A stretch of 64,000 bases of DNA, taken from the NCBI GenBank assembly GCA_965218205.1, contig OZ244590.1, positions 1,116,001 to 1,180,000 of the forward strand, read 5' to 3'. Positions within the stretch are counted from its first letter, which is position 1; each line of letters begins with the position of its first letter. This document shows positions 9,673 to 19,153 of the stretch, in pieces. The notes under the pieces are model-generated. The model ran no database searches. It was given only the letters and a program-made list of their open reading frames with translations, and had not been told where the DNA came from. The position numbers and the translations under genes are program-made. This DNA comes from CBDDCA01 sp965218205 (lineage in GTDB: Bacteria; Spirochaetota; Spirochaetia; WTKD01; G963693115).

Positions 9673-10045
9673 GAAGTAAGATATAGTATAAATTGTGTAG
9701 GGATGAGAAAGTAAAAAATATCTTCATAGTACTAATGTAGATGTTTTTTATTCTTATCTTTTCAATCATCCCTACACTTTAGTAAGTTTATATAAGATGA
9801 GAAAACTGTTATTACTATTACAAATTGAGCATATTTGAGCAAGGAGCTTTGCTATCTCGTGTATACCTTTGGTACAGCTCCATTCAAATATTTTATGTGA
9901 GCAGCACTTAAAATTGAGGGTAACAGGCTATTTTTTCAAAAATAGGTGTTCTGTTATTGCATTTTTCTTTTTTTTATTGTACAATTAATCATCAATATTT
10001 AAAGCTTAAAACTTAAGTGTTAAATTTTAAAAAGGAGAAAAAAAT
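9673..10045 (+). repeat. Duplicated intergenic cassette (copy 3)
   Basis: These 373 bases contain no gene. They repeat the 3456-3816 cassette: inverted repeat GTGTAGGGATGA (9695-9706) and TCATCCCTACAC (9766-9777), the conserved stretch around TTCAAATATTTTATGT, and a hairpin at 9922-9955 that abuts the promoter. Conservation of non-coding order and spacing suggests either recent duplication or a selected regulatory leader. Confidence 0.7.
9957..9985 (+). promoter_or_regulatory. Promoter of second FN3-repeat lipoprotein
   Basis: TTGCAT (9957-9962) and TACAAT (9980-9985) are spaced by 17 bp with a T5-C-T-rich spacer. It differs from the sister promoter at 3744 by one base in the -10 box. A Shine-Dalgarno AAAAAGGAG lies before ATG 10046. 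Confidence 0.55.
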
Positions 10046-13000
10046 ATGAAAAGAAATTATATATATATTAGTGTTTTTAGTGTTTTTGTTATTTTGATAA
10101 GTGCCTGTGAAGCTGATACTTCAACTAGCTCTGGCGGTGGGGATAATACTATCCTCTCCTCTGCGACTACACCATTAGAGGTAAGCGGTGTTACAGGTAT
10201 TACTACCGATAGAAGTATTATATTGAAATGGCAAGCCCCAACGCTTACAAGCAGTCATAAGAAAGCAGATGGACAAGCACTCACAAAGGCAGATGTGTCC
10301 TACAAGGTATATCGTGTAGCAAAGGGAGGCAGTAACAGAACTGTAGCAGAGATTAAAGCAGCAGATAAGAACCCGATAGCAGTAGCAAAGGGAACAACAA
10401 GTACAAATATAACTAATCTTACCCCTGCTACCACTTATGAAATAGTAGTACAAGCAGTCAATTCTACCGATACCACAAAAGTCTCTGCAGGAACGAAAGC
10501 AGAAGTGACTACCCTTAGCACTAATCAAGCTACCTCTCCGCCAGATGCCCGCAATGTTACAGGAAGCTCTACCGATATAAGTGCAAGAATAACATGGCAA
10601 GAGCCAACACTTACAAGCAGCCATAAGAAAGCAGACGGACAAGCACTCACAAAGGCAGATGTGTCCTATAAGGTATATCGTGTAGCAAAGGGAGCAGGGA
10701 CCCGAACAGTAGCACAGATTAAAGAAGCAGATACGACCCCGCTAGCAGTAGCAGAAGGAACAACAAGTATAAATATAACTAATCTTAATAAAAGTACTAC
10801 TTATGAAGTAGTAGTACAAGCAGTCAATGCAACCGATACTACAAAAGCCTCTACAGGAGTAAAAATAGAAGTAACTACCCTTGCTACTAATCAAGCAACA
10901 GCACCGCCAGACGCCCGCAGTGTTACCGCAGGAAGCCCAACCGATACCAGTGTAGGCATATCATGGACAGCACCAGACCTTACAAGCAGTCATAAGAAAG
11001 CAGACGGACAAAACCTCACAGCAGCAGATGTATATTACAAAGTATACCGAGTAGTAAAGGGAAGCAATGCCCGAGATGTAGCAGAGATTAAAGAAGCAGA
11101 TAAGAACCCGATAGCAGTAGCAAAGGGAACAACAAGTGTAAATATAACTAATCTTACCACTACTACTACCTATGAAGTAGTAGTACAAGCAGTCAATTCC
11201 ACTGACCCCACAAAAGCCTCTACAGGCATACGAATAGAAGTAACTACCGATAACCTCGCCACCGCCCCCGCAGAGGCCCGCAGTGTTACAGGAAGTCCAA
11301 TCGATACCAGTGTAGGCATATCATGGCAAGCCCCAGACCTTACAAGCAGTCACAAGAAAGCAGACGGACAAAGACTTACAATAGCAGATGTATCTTACAA
11401 AGTATACCGAGTAGCAAAGGGAAGCGATGCCCGAGATGTAGCAGAGATTAAAAAAGCAGATGCTACCCCGCTAACAGTAGTAAAAGGAACGACAAGTGTA
11501 AATATAACTAATCTTAATAAAACTACTACTTATGAAGTAGTAGTACAAGCAGTCAATTCTACCGATACTACAAAAGTCTCTACAGGAGTAAAAATAGAAG
11601 TAACTACCCTTGCTACTAATCAAGCAACCGCCCCTGCAGATGCCCGCAGTGTTACCGCAGGAAGCCCAACCGATACCAGTGTAGGCATATCATGGACAGC
11701 CCCAGATCTTACAAGCAGTCACACGAAAGCAAACGGACAAAGACTCACAACAGCAGATGTATCTTACAAAGTATACCGAGTAGCAAAAGGAAGCGATGCC
11801 CGAGATGTAGCAGAGATTATAGCTGCAGATAATAACCCGCTAGCAGTAGCAAAAGGAACGACAAGTATAAATATAACTAATCTTACACATACTACCACCT
11901 ATGAAATAGTAGTACAAGCAATCAATGCAACCGATACTACAAAAGTCTCTACAGGAGTGAAAATAGAAGTAACTACCGATAACCTCGCCACCGCCCCCGC
12001 AGACGCTCGCAGTGTTACAGGAAGTCCAACCGATATAAGTGCAAGGATAACATGGCAAGAGCCAAATCTTACAAGCAGTCACAAGAAAGCAGACGGACAA
12101 GCACTCACAAAGGCAGATGTGTCCTATAAGGTATATCGTGTAGCAAAGGGAGCAGGGACCCGAACAGTAGCACAGATTAAAGAAGCAGATAATAACCCGC
12201 TAGCAGTGGCAAAAGGAACGACAAGTGTAAATATAACTAATCTTAATAAAAATACTACTTATGAAGTAGTGGTACAAGCAGTCAATTCTACCGATATTAC
12301 AAAAGTCTCTACAGGACTGAAAATAGAAGTAACTACCCTTGCTACTAATCAAGCAACAGCATCGCCAGATGCCCGCAATGTTAGAGGAAGTCCAACTGAT
12401 AATAGTGTAGGTATATCATGGACAGCTCCAGACCTTACAAGCAGTCACAAGAAAGCAAACGGGCAAAGCCTCACAACAGCAGATGTATATTACAAAGTAT
12501 ACCGAGTAGTAAAAGGAAGCAATGCCCGAACAATAGTAGAGATTAAAGAAGTAGATACGACCCCGCTGGAAGTAGCAAAGGGAACAACAAGTACAACTAT
12601 AAATAATCTTACTGGCAGTACTACTTATGAAATAGTGGTACAAGCAGTCAATTCCACTGACCCCACAAAAGCCTCTACAGGCATACGAATAGAAGTAGCT
12701 ACCACTAACCCTGCAACCGCTCCTGCAGATGCCCGCAGTGTTACAGGAAGCCCAACCAATACCAGTGTAGGAGTATCATGGCAAGAGCCAAATTTTACCG
12801 CTAGTCACAAAAAAGCAGACGGAACACGATTAACACAGGCAGATGTATCCTACAAAGTATATCATGTAGCAAAAGGAGCAAAGAGCCGAACAGTAGCAGA
12901 GATTATACAAGCAGATAATAGCCCGCTAGCAGTAGCAAAAGGAACAACAAAGGCAAACATAAGTAATCTTACGCCTATTACAACCTATGAAATAGTAGTA

Positions 13001-15913
13001 CAGGCAGTCAATACAACGGATACCACAAAAGTCTCTACAGGAGTAAGAATAGAAGTAATTACCACTAGTGAAGCAACTGCACCAGCAGAGGTAAGTCGTA
13101 TTTTAAGCACTATTAGTTTTAATTCTTCAAATATAATATGGGCAGCTCCCAGGCTTAGCATTAGCCACAAGAAAGCAGATGGAACACAACTAACACAGGC
13201 AGATGTATCCTACAAAGTATATCATGTAGCAAAGGGAGTACAGATCCGAACAGTAGCACAGATTATAGCAGCAGATACTAACCCGTTAGCAGTAGCAAAA
13301 GGAACAACGAGGGCAAGTATAAGTAATCTTATGCCTGGTACTACCTATGAAATAGTAATACAGGCAGTCAATGCAACGGATACCACAAAAGTCTCTACAG
13401 GAGTAAAAGAAGAATTGACTACTAGAACTAGTCAAGCAACCGCCCCTTCAGATGCCCGCAGTGTAACAGGAAGTCCTACCGATACAAGTGTAGGGGTATC
13501 ATGGCAAGTCCCAAATCTTACCGCTAGCCACAAGGAAGCAGACGGATCACGATTAACACAGGCAGATGTATCTTACAAAGTATATCATGTAGCAAAGGGA
13601 AACAATGTCCGAACAGTAGCACAGATTATAAGTGCAGATACTACCCCAATAACAGTAGCAAAAGGAACAACAAAGGCAAACATAACTAATCTTACCCTTG
13701 TTACCACCTATGAAATAGTAGTACAAGCAATCAATTCCACCGATCCTGCAAAATCCTCTACAGGAGTAAGAATAGAAGTAACTACCACTGACTCCGCAAC
13801 CGCCCCCGCAGATGCCCACAGTGTTATAGGAAGTCCTACCGATACAAGTGTAGAGGTATCATGGCAAGCCCCAAATCTTAGCACTAGCCACAAGAAAGCA
13901 GACGGAACACGACTAACACAGGCAGATGTATCCTACAAAGTATATCATGTAGCAAAAGGAAGTGATGCCCGAACAGTAGCACAGATTATAAGTGCAGATA
14001 CTACCCCAATAACAGTAGCAAAAGGAACAACGAGTACAAGTATAACTAATCTTACTGGAAGTACTACCTATGAAATAGTAGTACGAGCAGTCAATTCTAC
14101 CGATACCACAAAAATCTCTACAGGAGTAAAAATAGAAGTAGCTACCACTAATCCTGCAACTGCCCCTGCAAATGCCCGCAGTGTTACAGGAAGTTCTACT
14201 GGTACAAATATAGGGGTATCATGGCAAGCCCCAAGTCTTACCCTTAGCCACAAGAAAACAGACGGGACACGACTAACACAGGCAGATGTATCCTACAAGG
14301 TATATCATGTAGCAAAGGGAGCAAAGAGCCGAACAGCAGCAGAGATTATAAGTGCAGATAAGAGCCCAATAACAGTAGCAAAAGGAACAACAAGTGCAAG
14401 TATAAAGAATCTTACTGGAAGTACTACCTATGAAATAGTAGTACAGGCAGTCAATTCTACCGATACCACAAAAGTCTCTACAGGAGTAAAAATAGAAGTA
14501 ACTACTAGTCAAGCAAGTGCACCACCAAATATTCCTGCTGCCTCATTAGGAGTGGGACAAAATTACTATAGGAAGGTAACTATTTCATGGACAGGACCAA
14601 ATCTTACCGCTAGCCACAAGAAAGCAAACGGGCAACAATTAAGGGATGATGAAGTAGTTTTCAAAGTATATCGTGTAGAAAAAGGGCAGAATGCCCGAAC
14701 TGTAGCACAGATTATAGCAGCAGATAATAACCCGTTAGATATAAATATTCTAAGTGCAACTATAAATAATCTTAATCCTGCTACCACCTATGAAATAGTA
14801 GTACAAGCAGTAAATTCTACTGATACCACAAAAGTCTCTACAGGAATAAAAACAGAAGTAACTACTTTGACCTATGCAACCAACCCAGCAGATGCCCGCA
14901 GTGTTACCGCAGTAAGTATTACCGATAAAGCTGTAAAGGTATCATGGCAGGTCCCAAATCTTACCGTTAGCCACAAGAAACCAGACGGCACACAACTAAC
15001 ACAGGCAGATGTATCCTACAAAGTATATCGTGTAGCAAAAGGAGCAAAGAGCCGAACAGTAAAAGAGATTATAGCAGCAGATACTAACTCAATAGCAGTA
15101 GCAGCAATAGCAAAAGGAACGATAAGCAAAAGTATAAATATAAGTAATCTTATATTTAATACCACCTATGAAATAGTAGTACAAGCAATCAATGCAATAG
15201 ATACTACAAAAGTTTCTACAGGGGTAAGAGTAGAAGTACTTGCTAACCCAGCAACTCTCCCCCCAGAGGTAGGCAATATTGTAAGAAATCCTTTAGATAC
15301 AAGTGTAAAAATATCGTGGTCACCCTCCACGCTTACAAGCAATCATAAGAAAGCAAACGGACAAGCACTCACAAAGGCAGATATATTCTACAATCTTTAC
15401 TTTTTAGAAAAAGGAGCAAGAAGCCGAACAGTAGCACAGATTAAAGCAATAGGTTTGCTGCAAACACTCCCAAAAGGATTAACAAGTGCAAATGTAACTT
15501 CCCTTTCTGGTAAATCTTTGAAGCCTAATACTACCTATGAAATAGTAGTACAGGCAGTCAATTCTACTGATACCACAAAATTCTCTACAGGAATAAGAGA
15601 AGAAGTAACTACTCTTGTATCTCTTAATTTAGTTTTGAAGGTAGGCAATACTATAACTGATTCACTAACACTTAGGGTAAATGGTCTCTATGCTATTAGT
15701 ATACGTTCAGTAGTAACACCAAGTGTAAGTGGTGGTACATTTCATATTTATCCCAACCTAACAAGAGATACTGGAATTTCATTTAATACCAATACTGGTG
15801 TAATATCAGGGAAAGCAACAAAAGCTCAAAAATTTAAAACATATACAATAACCTTTACAGCAACAGACGGACGAACAGCAAGTACCACTATTAGAGTTCT
15901 TACATTCCATTAG
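10046..15913 (+). CDS. Giant FN3-repeat surface lipoprotein (15 repeats), copy 2
   Basis: The protein has 1955 residues and is a tandem paralogue of the gene at 3817. It has the same lipoprotein signal (lipobox ISAC), DTSTSSGGGD linker, fifteen FN3-like repeats and a terminal putative Ig domain (GISFNTNTGVISG). The first three repeats are nearly identical to copy 1; later ones differ. Repeats 8-12 form a subtype with YKVYHVAKG in place of YKVYRVAKG that is absent from copy 1, so they were amplified inside this gene. Repeat 6 copies repeat 2 (KGAGTRTVAQIKEAD). It is likely an extended, surface-exposed, lipid-anchored protein; binding partners are unknown. No transmembrane or enzyme domain is visible. 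It is the last member of the cluster; the following gene (yebC) is unrelated. Confidence 0.9.
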   Translation: MKRNYIYISVFSVFVILISACEADTSTSSGGGDNTILSSATTPLEVSGVTGITTDRSIILKWQAPTLTSSHKKADGQALTKADVSYKVYRVAKGGSNRTVAEIKAADKNPIAVAKGTTSTNITNLTPATTYEIVVQAVNSTDTTKVSAGTKAEVTTLSTNQATSPPDARNVTGSSTDISARITWQEPTLTSSHKKADGQALTKADVSYKVYRVAKGAGTRTVAQIKEADTTPLAVAEGTTSINITNLNKSTTYEVVVQAVNATDTTKASTGVKIEVTTLATNQATAPPDARSVTAGSPTDTSVGISWTAPDLTSSHKKADGQNLTAADVYYKVYRVVKGSNARDVAEIKEADKNPIAVAKGTTSVNITNLTTTTTYEVVVQAVNSTDPTKASTGIRIEVTTDNLATAPAEARSVTGSPIDTSVGISWQAPDLTSSHKKADGQRLTIADVSYKVYRVAKGSDARDVAEIKKADATPLTVVKGTTSVNITNLNKTTTYEVVVQAVNSTDTTKVSTGVKIEVTTLATNQATAPADARSVTAGSPTDTSVGISWTAPDLTSSHTKANGQRLTTADVSYKVYRVAKGSDARDVAEIIAADNNPLAVAKGTTSINITNLTHTTTYEIVVQAINATDTTKVSTGVKIEVTTDNLATAPADARSVTGSPTDISARITWQEPNLTSSHKKADGQALTKADVSYKVYRVAKGAGTRTVAQIKEADNNPLAVAKGTTSVNITNLNKNTTYEVVVQAVNSTDITKVSTGLKIEVTTLATNQATASPDARNVRGSPTDNSVGISWTAPDLTSSHKKANGQSLTTADVYYKVYRVVKGSNARTIVEIKEVDTTPLEVAKGTTSTTINNLTGSTTYEIVVQAVNSTDPTKASTGIRIEVATTNPATAPADARSVTGSPTNTSVGVSWQEPNFTASHKKADGTRLTQADVSYKVYHVAKGAKSRTVAEIIQADNSPLAVAKGTTKANISNLTPITTYEIVVQAVNTTDTTKVSTGVRIEVITTSEATAPAEVSRILSTISFNSSNIIWAAPRLSISHKKADGTQLTQADVSYKVYHVAKGVQIRTVAQIIAADTNPLAVAKGTTRASISNLMPGTTYEIVIQAVNATDTTKVSTGVKEELTTRTSQATAPSDARSVTGSPTDTSVGVSWQVPNLTASHKEADGSRLTQADVSYKVYHVAKGNNVRTVAQIISADTTPITVAKGTTKANITNLTLVTTYEIVVQAINSTDPAKSSTGVRIEVTTTDSATAPADAHSVIGSPTDTSVEVSWQAPNLSTSHKKADGTRLTQADVSYKVYHVAKGSDARTVAQIISADTTPITVAKGTTSTSITNLTGSTTYEIVVRAVNSTDTTKISTGVKIEVATTNPATAPANARSVTGSSTGTNIGVSWQAPSLTLSHKKTDGTRLTQADVSYKVYHVAKGAKSRTAAEIISADKSPITVAKGTTSASIKNLTGSTTYEIVVQAVNSTDTTKVSTGVKIEVTTSQASAPPNIPAASLGVGQNYYRKVTISWTGPNLTASHKKANGQQLRDDEVVFKVYRVEKGQNARTVAQIIAADNNPLDINILSATINNLNPATTYEIVVQAVNSTDTTKVSTGIKTEVTTLTYATNPADARSVTAVSITDKAVKVSWQVPNLTVSHKKPDGTQLTQADVSYKVYRVAKGAKSRTVKEIIAADTNSIAVAAIAKGTISKSINISNLIFNTTYEIVVQAINAIDTTKVSTGVRVEVLANPATLPPEVGNIVRNPLDTSVKISWSPSTLTSNHKKANGQALTKADIFYNLYFLEKGARSRTVAQIKAIGLLQTLPKGLTSANVTSLSGKSLKPNTTYEIVVQAVNSTDTTKFSTGIREEVTTLVSLNLVLKVGNTITDSLTLRVNGLYAISIRSVVTPSVSGGTFHIYPNLTRDTGISFNTNTGVISGKATKAQKFKTYTITFTATDGRTASTTIRVLTFH
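10169..15621 (+). repeat. Array of 15 FN3-like repeats, copy 2
   Basis: Fifteen units of about 360 bp were counted by the SHKK / ADVSYKVY / TTYEIVVQ landmarks. The array is a mosaic: unit 3 begins like copy-1 unit 3 but ends differently, while unit 7 carries the second half of copy-1 unit 3 (DTTPLEVAKGTTSTTINNL). Confidence 0.85.
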
Positions 15914-15966
15914 TAGTATTTTACCATATTGATATGATGTTACATACATGGTATTTTAGTATTACC

Positions 15967-16000
15967 GTAGGAGACACAGCATTACTCATGCTGTATCTAC
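15967..16000 (+). terminator. Imperfect stem-loop after the lipoprotein cluster
   Basis: GTAG...ACAGCA (15967-15981) can pair with TGCTGT...CTAC (15989-16000) around a 7-nt loop with a small internal loop. It lies 54 bases after the stop codon. There is no clear T run after it, so intrinsic termination is uncertain. The rest of 15914-16115 shows two GGAG-like motifs but no convincing gene. Confidence 0.35.
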
Positions 16001-16115
16001 TAAATTATCGAAAGCAAAGGAGCTAACTTTTACAAAAAAGGAGAGTTATATATTGTGTAAGTCTATGATATACTATGTATAGTATTATTGAAAAAACAAG
16101 GAGTAAAAAACAGGT

Positions 16116-16844
16116 ATGTCAGGACATAGTAAATGGTCAACTATTAAAAGAAAAAAAGGGGCAAATGATGCTGCAAGAGGAAAAGTATTTAGTAAAATTT
16201 CTAAAGAAATTATGGTAGCAGTAAGAGAAGCAGGGGCAGATCCCAATACTAATCATCGTCTTCGTTCGGCAATTATAAAAGCAAGATCAGAAAATATGCC
16301 TAACGATAATGTTGAGCGAGCAATAAAAAAAGGCAGTGGGGGGCAAGATGGCACTCATTTTGAAGAAGTACACTATGAAGGCTATGGGCCTGGCGGAGTT
16401 GCTATGCTTGTATCTTGCTTGACAGATAATAAAAATAGAACAGGTTCTGAAGTACGTTCTACTTTTACAAAATCGGGAGGCAATCTTGGAGAAGCAGGCT
16501 CTGTTTCTTATTTGTTTTCTCGTAAAGGTATTATTATAGTTGATGCAAACACAGTTGATGAAGATACAATATTTTCTTTAGCACTGGAACATGGTGCTGA
16601 AGATGTATTTAATAACAATACAGAAATAGAAATTCTTACTCCACCAGAAAATTTTAATGCAGTAGTAGAGGCTTTGCGTACTATAGATATAGCACCTATG
16701 AATGCTGAAATTACATTGTTGCCATCAAATTATATTTCTCAATCAAATGAGATTCAAGAGAAGGCATTAAAACTTGTTGGTATATTAGAAGATTTAGATG
16801 ATGTTCAAATGGTATCGCATAATTTAGAGATACAAGATAGTTAA
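16116..16844 (+). CDS. yebC: YebC/PmpR family protein (TACO1-like)
   Basis: The protein has 242 residues, the usual length. The N-terminus MSGHSKWSTIKRKKG and the block RSENMPNDNVERAIKKGSGG are the family signatures, as is EGYGPGGVAML. YebC proteins are cytosolic; some members act as translation factors relieving ribosome stalling at proline stretches and others have been described as DNA-binding regulators. The gene stands first in a yebC-ruvC-ruvA-ruvB run, a widespread arrangement. AAGGAG (16098-16103) lies 12 nt before the ATG, a little far for a Shine-Dalgarno. The next start codon is 23 nt after its stop, so co-transcription with ruvC is likely. Confidence 0.95.
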   Translation: MSGHSKWSTIKRKKGANDAARGKVFSKISKEIMVAVREAGADPNTNHRLRSAIIKARSENMPNDNVERAIKKGSGGQDGTHFEEVHYEGYGPGGVAMLVSCLTDNKNRTGSEVRSTFTKSGGNLGEAGSVSYLFSRKGIIIVDANTVDEDTIFSLALEHGAEDVFNNNTEIEILTPPENFNAVVEALRTIDIAPMNAEITLLPSNYISQSNEIQEKALKLVGILEDLDDVQMVSHNLEIQDS

Positions 16845-16867
16845 TCAGTGCTTGTAAGTAGGTTTTT

Positions 16868-17398
16868 TTGAAAACAGTTATCGGTATAGATCCAGGACTA
16901 GCATCATTAGGATGGGGGATTATACAATATAGCGATGTTTCACATGCTTCTTCGTTTGAATATATTGCACATGGGGTTATAGAAACTTCTTCTGATAGAG
17001 AGCTTCACCATAGGCTGTATACATTGGATGTTGAGTTTGATAGAGTGATGAGGCGCTATCAAGTGCAGGAGCTTGCATATGAGTATCAATTTTTTGTAAA
17101 AAATGTTACTAGTGCATTACCAGTTGCCCATGCACTTGGCATCATTTTATTATACGGAGCAAAGCATAATATATCAGTAACTCATTATACTCCTAAAGAT
17201 GTAAAAAAGCAAATTACAGGAAACGCGAATGCTTCTAAAGATACTGTAAACACTTATGTACGATTACCGTTGCGAGTACACAACATTACGCCTCATCATG
17301 CTGCTGATGCTCTTGCGGTGGCATTAACCCATATCTTTCGAACACACAGTAATAATACGCTTAAAAAGGTAGTTCCTGCCTCTCACACAGGCAAATAG
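16868..17398 (+). CDS. ruvC: Crossover junction endodeoxyribonuclease RuvC
   Basis: The protein has 176 residues (E. coli RuvC has 173). It resolves Holliday junctions produced by RecA-mediated recombination, working with the RuvAB branch-migration motor. The RNase H-like fold shows its first acidic residue in IGIDPGLASLGWG, the second in LAYEYQFF and the last ones in HHAADALAVAL. The start is TTG 16868, chosen because it begins MKTVIGIDPG, where the family begins; no ATG is available upstream. There is no strong Shine-Dalgarno. It lies between yebC and ruvA on the same strand. Confidence 0.95.
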   Translation: MKTVIGIDPGLASLGWGIIQYSDVSHASSFEYIAHGVIETSSDRELHHRLYTLDVEFDRVMRRYQVQELAYEYQFFVKNVTSALPVAHALGIILLYGAKHNISVTHYTPKDVKKQITGNANASKDTVNTYVRLPLRVHNITPHHAADALAVALTHIFRTHSNNTLKKVVPASHTGK

Positions 17399-17447
17399 AG
17401 AAGAAAGTAAAAAAAGAATAGACATATAGTATACAATAAAATAGAGT

Positions 17448-18077
17448 ATGATACACAGTATTAGGGGAATTATACAATCAGTAACTCAGTCGTATGTTAT
17501 TATAGATATGCATGGTCTTTCTTGGTTGATATATGCGACAACAACAACCTTAGAGCTATTAGCTAAAAAGGAATCAGAGGAGGCAAGTGTCTATACATGG
17601 CTACAAGTAACTGATAATGCTATGATTCTGTATGGTTTTGCAGATATACGAGAACGTGATGTATTTCTTGCTTTAATTAGTGTAAGTGGTATAGGGGCAA
17701 AAGGAGCAATAAAAATTCTATCAAATGGTCATTTTAGTAGCATTATTACTCACATTAAAGAAAAAGATATACCAATGCTCATGAAAACAGCAAAAGTAAG
17801 CCAAAAAAAAGCACAAAGCATTCTTCTAAAACTAGAAGGGATAAGTATTGCGTCTTATAGAGATAATGAAACCTCTACAGGCAATGGAGGCACAACGCAT
17901 CAATTACGCGAGCAAGTCATTGAAGGGCTTATGGAAATGGGGTATACTAGAAAGCAGATTGAAGATGCTTTAAGAAATACCATTGATATGCAAAAAATAG
18001 ACTTGCATGCTGAAAATCTTTCGGGTATCTTAAAAGCACTTATTGTCTATTTACAAAAAGGAGTGTTTACTCTTTAG
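17448..18077 (+). CDS. ruvA: Holliday junction branch migration protein RuvA
   Basis: The protein has 209 residues. RuvA binds the four-way junction as a tetramer and loads the RuvB rings. Visible parts: the N-terminal OB fold (MIHSIRGIIQSVTQSYVIID), helix-hairpin-helix region VSGIGAKGAIKIL near residue 80 followed by the second hairpin, and a C-terminal RuvB-binding three-helix domain (GLMEMGYTRKQIEDALR). TACAAT (17432-17437) lies 10 nt before the ATG, which could give a very short leader of about 4 nt. ruvB follows after 3 nt, so the two are translationally close. Confidence 0.95.
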   Translation: MIHSIRGIIQSVTQSYVIIDMHGLSWLIYATTTTLELLAKKESEEASVYTWLQVTDNAMILYGFADIRERDVFLALISVSGIGAKGAIKILSNGHFSSIITHIKEKDIPMLMKTAKVSQKKAQSILLKLEGISIASYRDNETSTGNGGTTHQLREQVIEGLMEMGYTRKQIEDALRNTIDMQKIDLHAENLSGILKALIVYLQKGVFTL

Positions 18078-18080
18078 TTT

Positions 18081-19103
18081 ATGCACAACAGTTTTTGGAA
18101 CACAGAAGAAAAAAAAATACAGGATACTCTTGATACAGAGCTACGACCACTCAATTTTGATGGCTTTATAGGGCAAACACAGGTAAAGAAAAATCTTGCT
18201 CTGTATATAAAAGCAGTGAAAGAGCGCAATGAAGTACTTGATCATGTGTTTCTCAGTGGGCCTCCCGGATTAGGAAAAACTACTATTGCAAATATACTTT
18301 CAAGCGAATTACAAGTGCCTTTATTCGTTACAAATGCTCCTGCCATTGAAAAACCAAAGGATCTTATTGGTATTTTATCGACTTTATCAGAAGGTTCAGT
18401 ATTGTTTATTGATGAAATACATCGTCTAAAATCTAATATTGAAGAAGTGTTATATGTTGCTATGGAAGAGTTTAAGGTAGATTGGATTATTGGTTCTGGA
18501 GTTGATGCACGATCAGTTCGTATTCCCTTAAATAAATTTACCTTAGTGGGAGCTACAACACAGCCAGGAAAAGTAGCGTTGCCTTTGCATAGTCGTTTTG
18601 GTATTTCTGAGCGTTTACAGTATTATTCTCCTTTAGATCTTTCAGAAATTATTTCTCGTTCTTCTCGTATTCTTAATATGCCTATTGAAAAAGAGGCTGC
18701 TGATTATTTAGGCAGAATAGGGCGCGGGACTCCTCGTTGGGCAAATAAACTGTTAAGGAGAATGAGAGATTTTGCACAAGTAAAAGGAAATGGCGTAATA
18801 GATACAATAGTAGTAGAAACAGGGTGTCAAGAGCTTGGTATTGATGAGTTTGGCTTAGAAGAGATTGATAGAAAAATTATTAAGGTATTGGTACAAGAAT
18901 ATGCAGGAAAGCCTGTGGGATTAAAAACACTTGCGTTATCAGTAAACGAGACTCCAGAAAGTCTGGAAGATTATTGGGAACAATACTTAGTGATACAGGG
19001 CTATGTTAAACGTACCGCACAAGGAAGACAAGCAACGCAAAAAGCAATAGATTTTTTACAAAAAATAGATCCGTCTCTCAGTACAACACAGTTTCTATTG
19101 TAA
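18081..19103 (+). CDS. ruvB: Holliday junction branch migration helicase RuvB
   Basis: The protein has 340 residues. This AAA+ ATPase drives branch migration as a hexamer on each arm of the RuvA-bound junction. Walker A is GPPGLGKT (residues 60-67), Walker B LFIDEIHRL (108-116), the sensor region VGATTQPG (usually GATTRAG), and RFGISERLQYY precedes the lid. A C-terminal winged helix follows (about 265-335). It begins 3 nt after ruvA and ends the recombination operon, converging on the - strand gene at 19154. Confidence 0.95.
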   Translation: MHNSFWNTEEKKIQDTLDTELRPLNFDGFIGQTQVKKNLALYIKAVKERNEVLDHVFLSGPPGLGKTTIANILSSELQVPLFVTNAPAIEKPKDLIGILSTLSEGSVLFIDEIHRLKSNIEEVLYVAMEEFKVDWIIGSGVDARSVRIPLNKFTLVGATTQPGKVALPLHSRFGISERLQYYSPLDLSEIISRSSRILNMPIEKEAADYLGRIGRGTPRWANKLLRRMRDFAQVKGNGVIDTIVVETGCQELGIDEFGLEEIDRKIIKVLVQEYAGKPVGLKTLALSVNETPESLEDYWEQYLVIQGYVKRTAQGRQATQKAIDFLQKIDPSLSTTQFLL

Positions 19104-19153
19104 TATCCCTGTATCTCCATATCAGTATATAGACCTACTTACAATATTGTCTA

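Noticed and set aside
16031..16060. Possible relic of a further lipoprotein gene start (AAAAAAGGAGAGTTATATATTG)
   Set aside because: It resembles the lipoprotein leader, but the frame stops after nine codons and no signal peptide follows.
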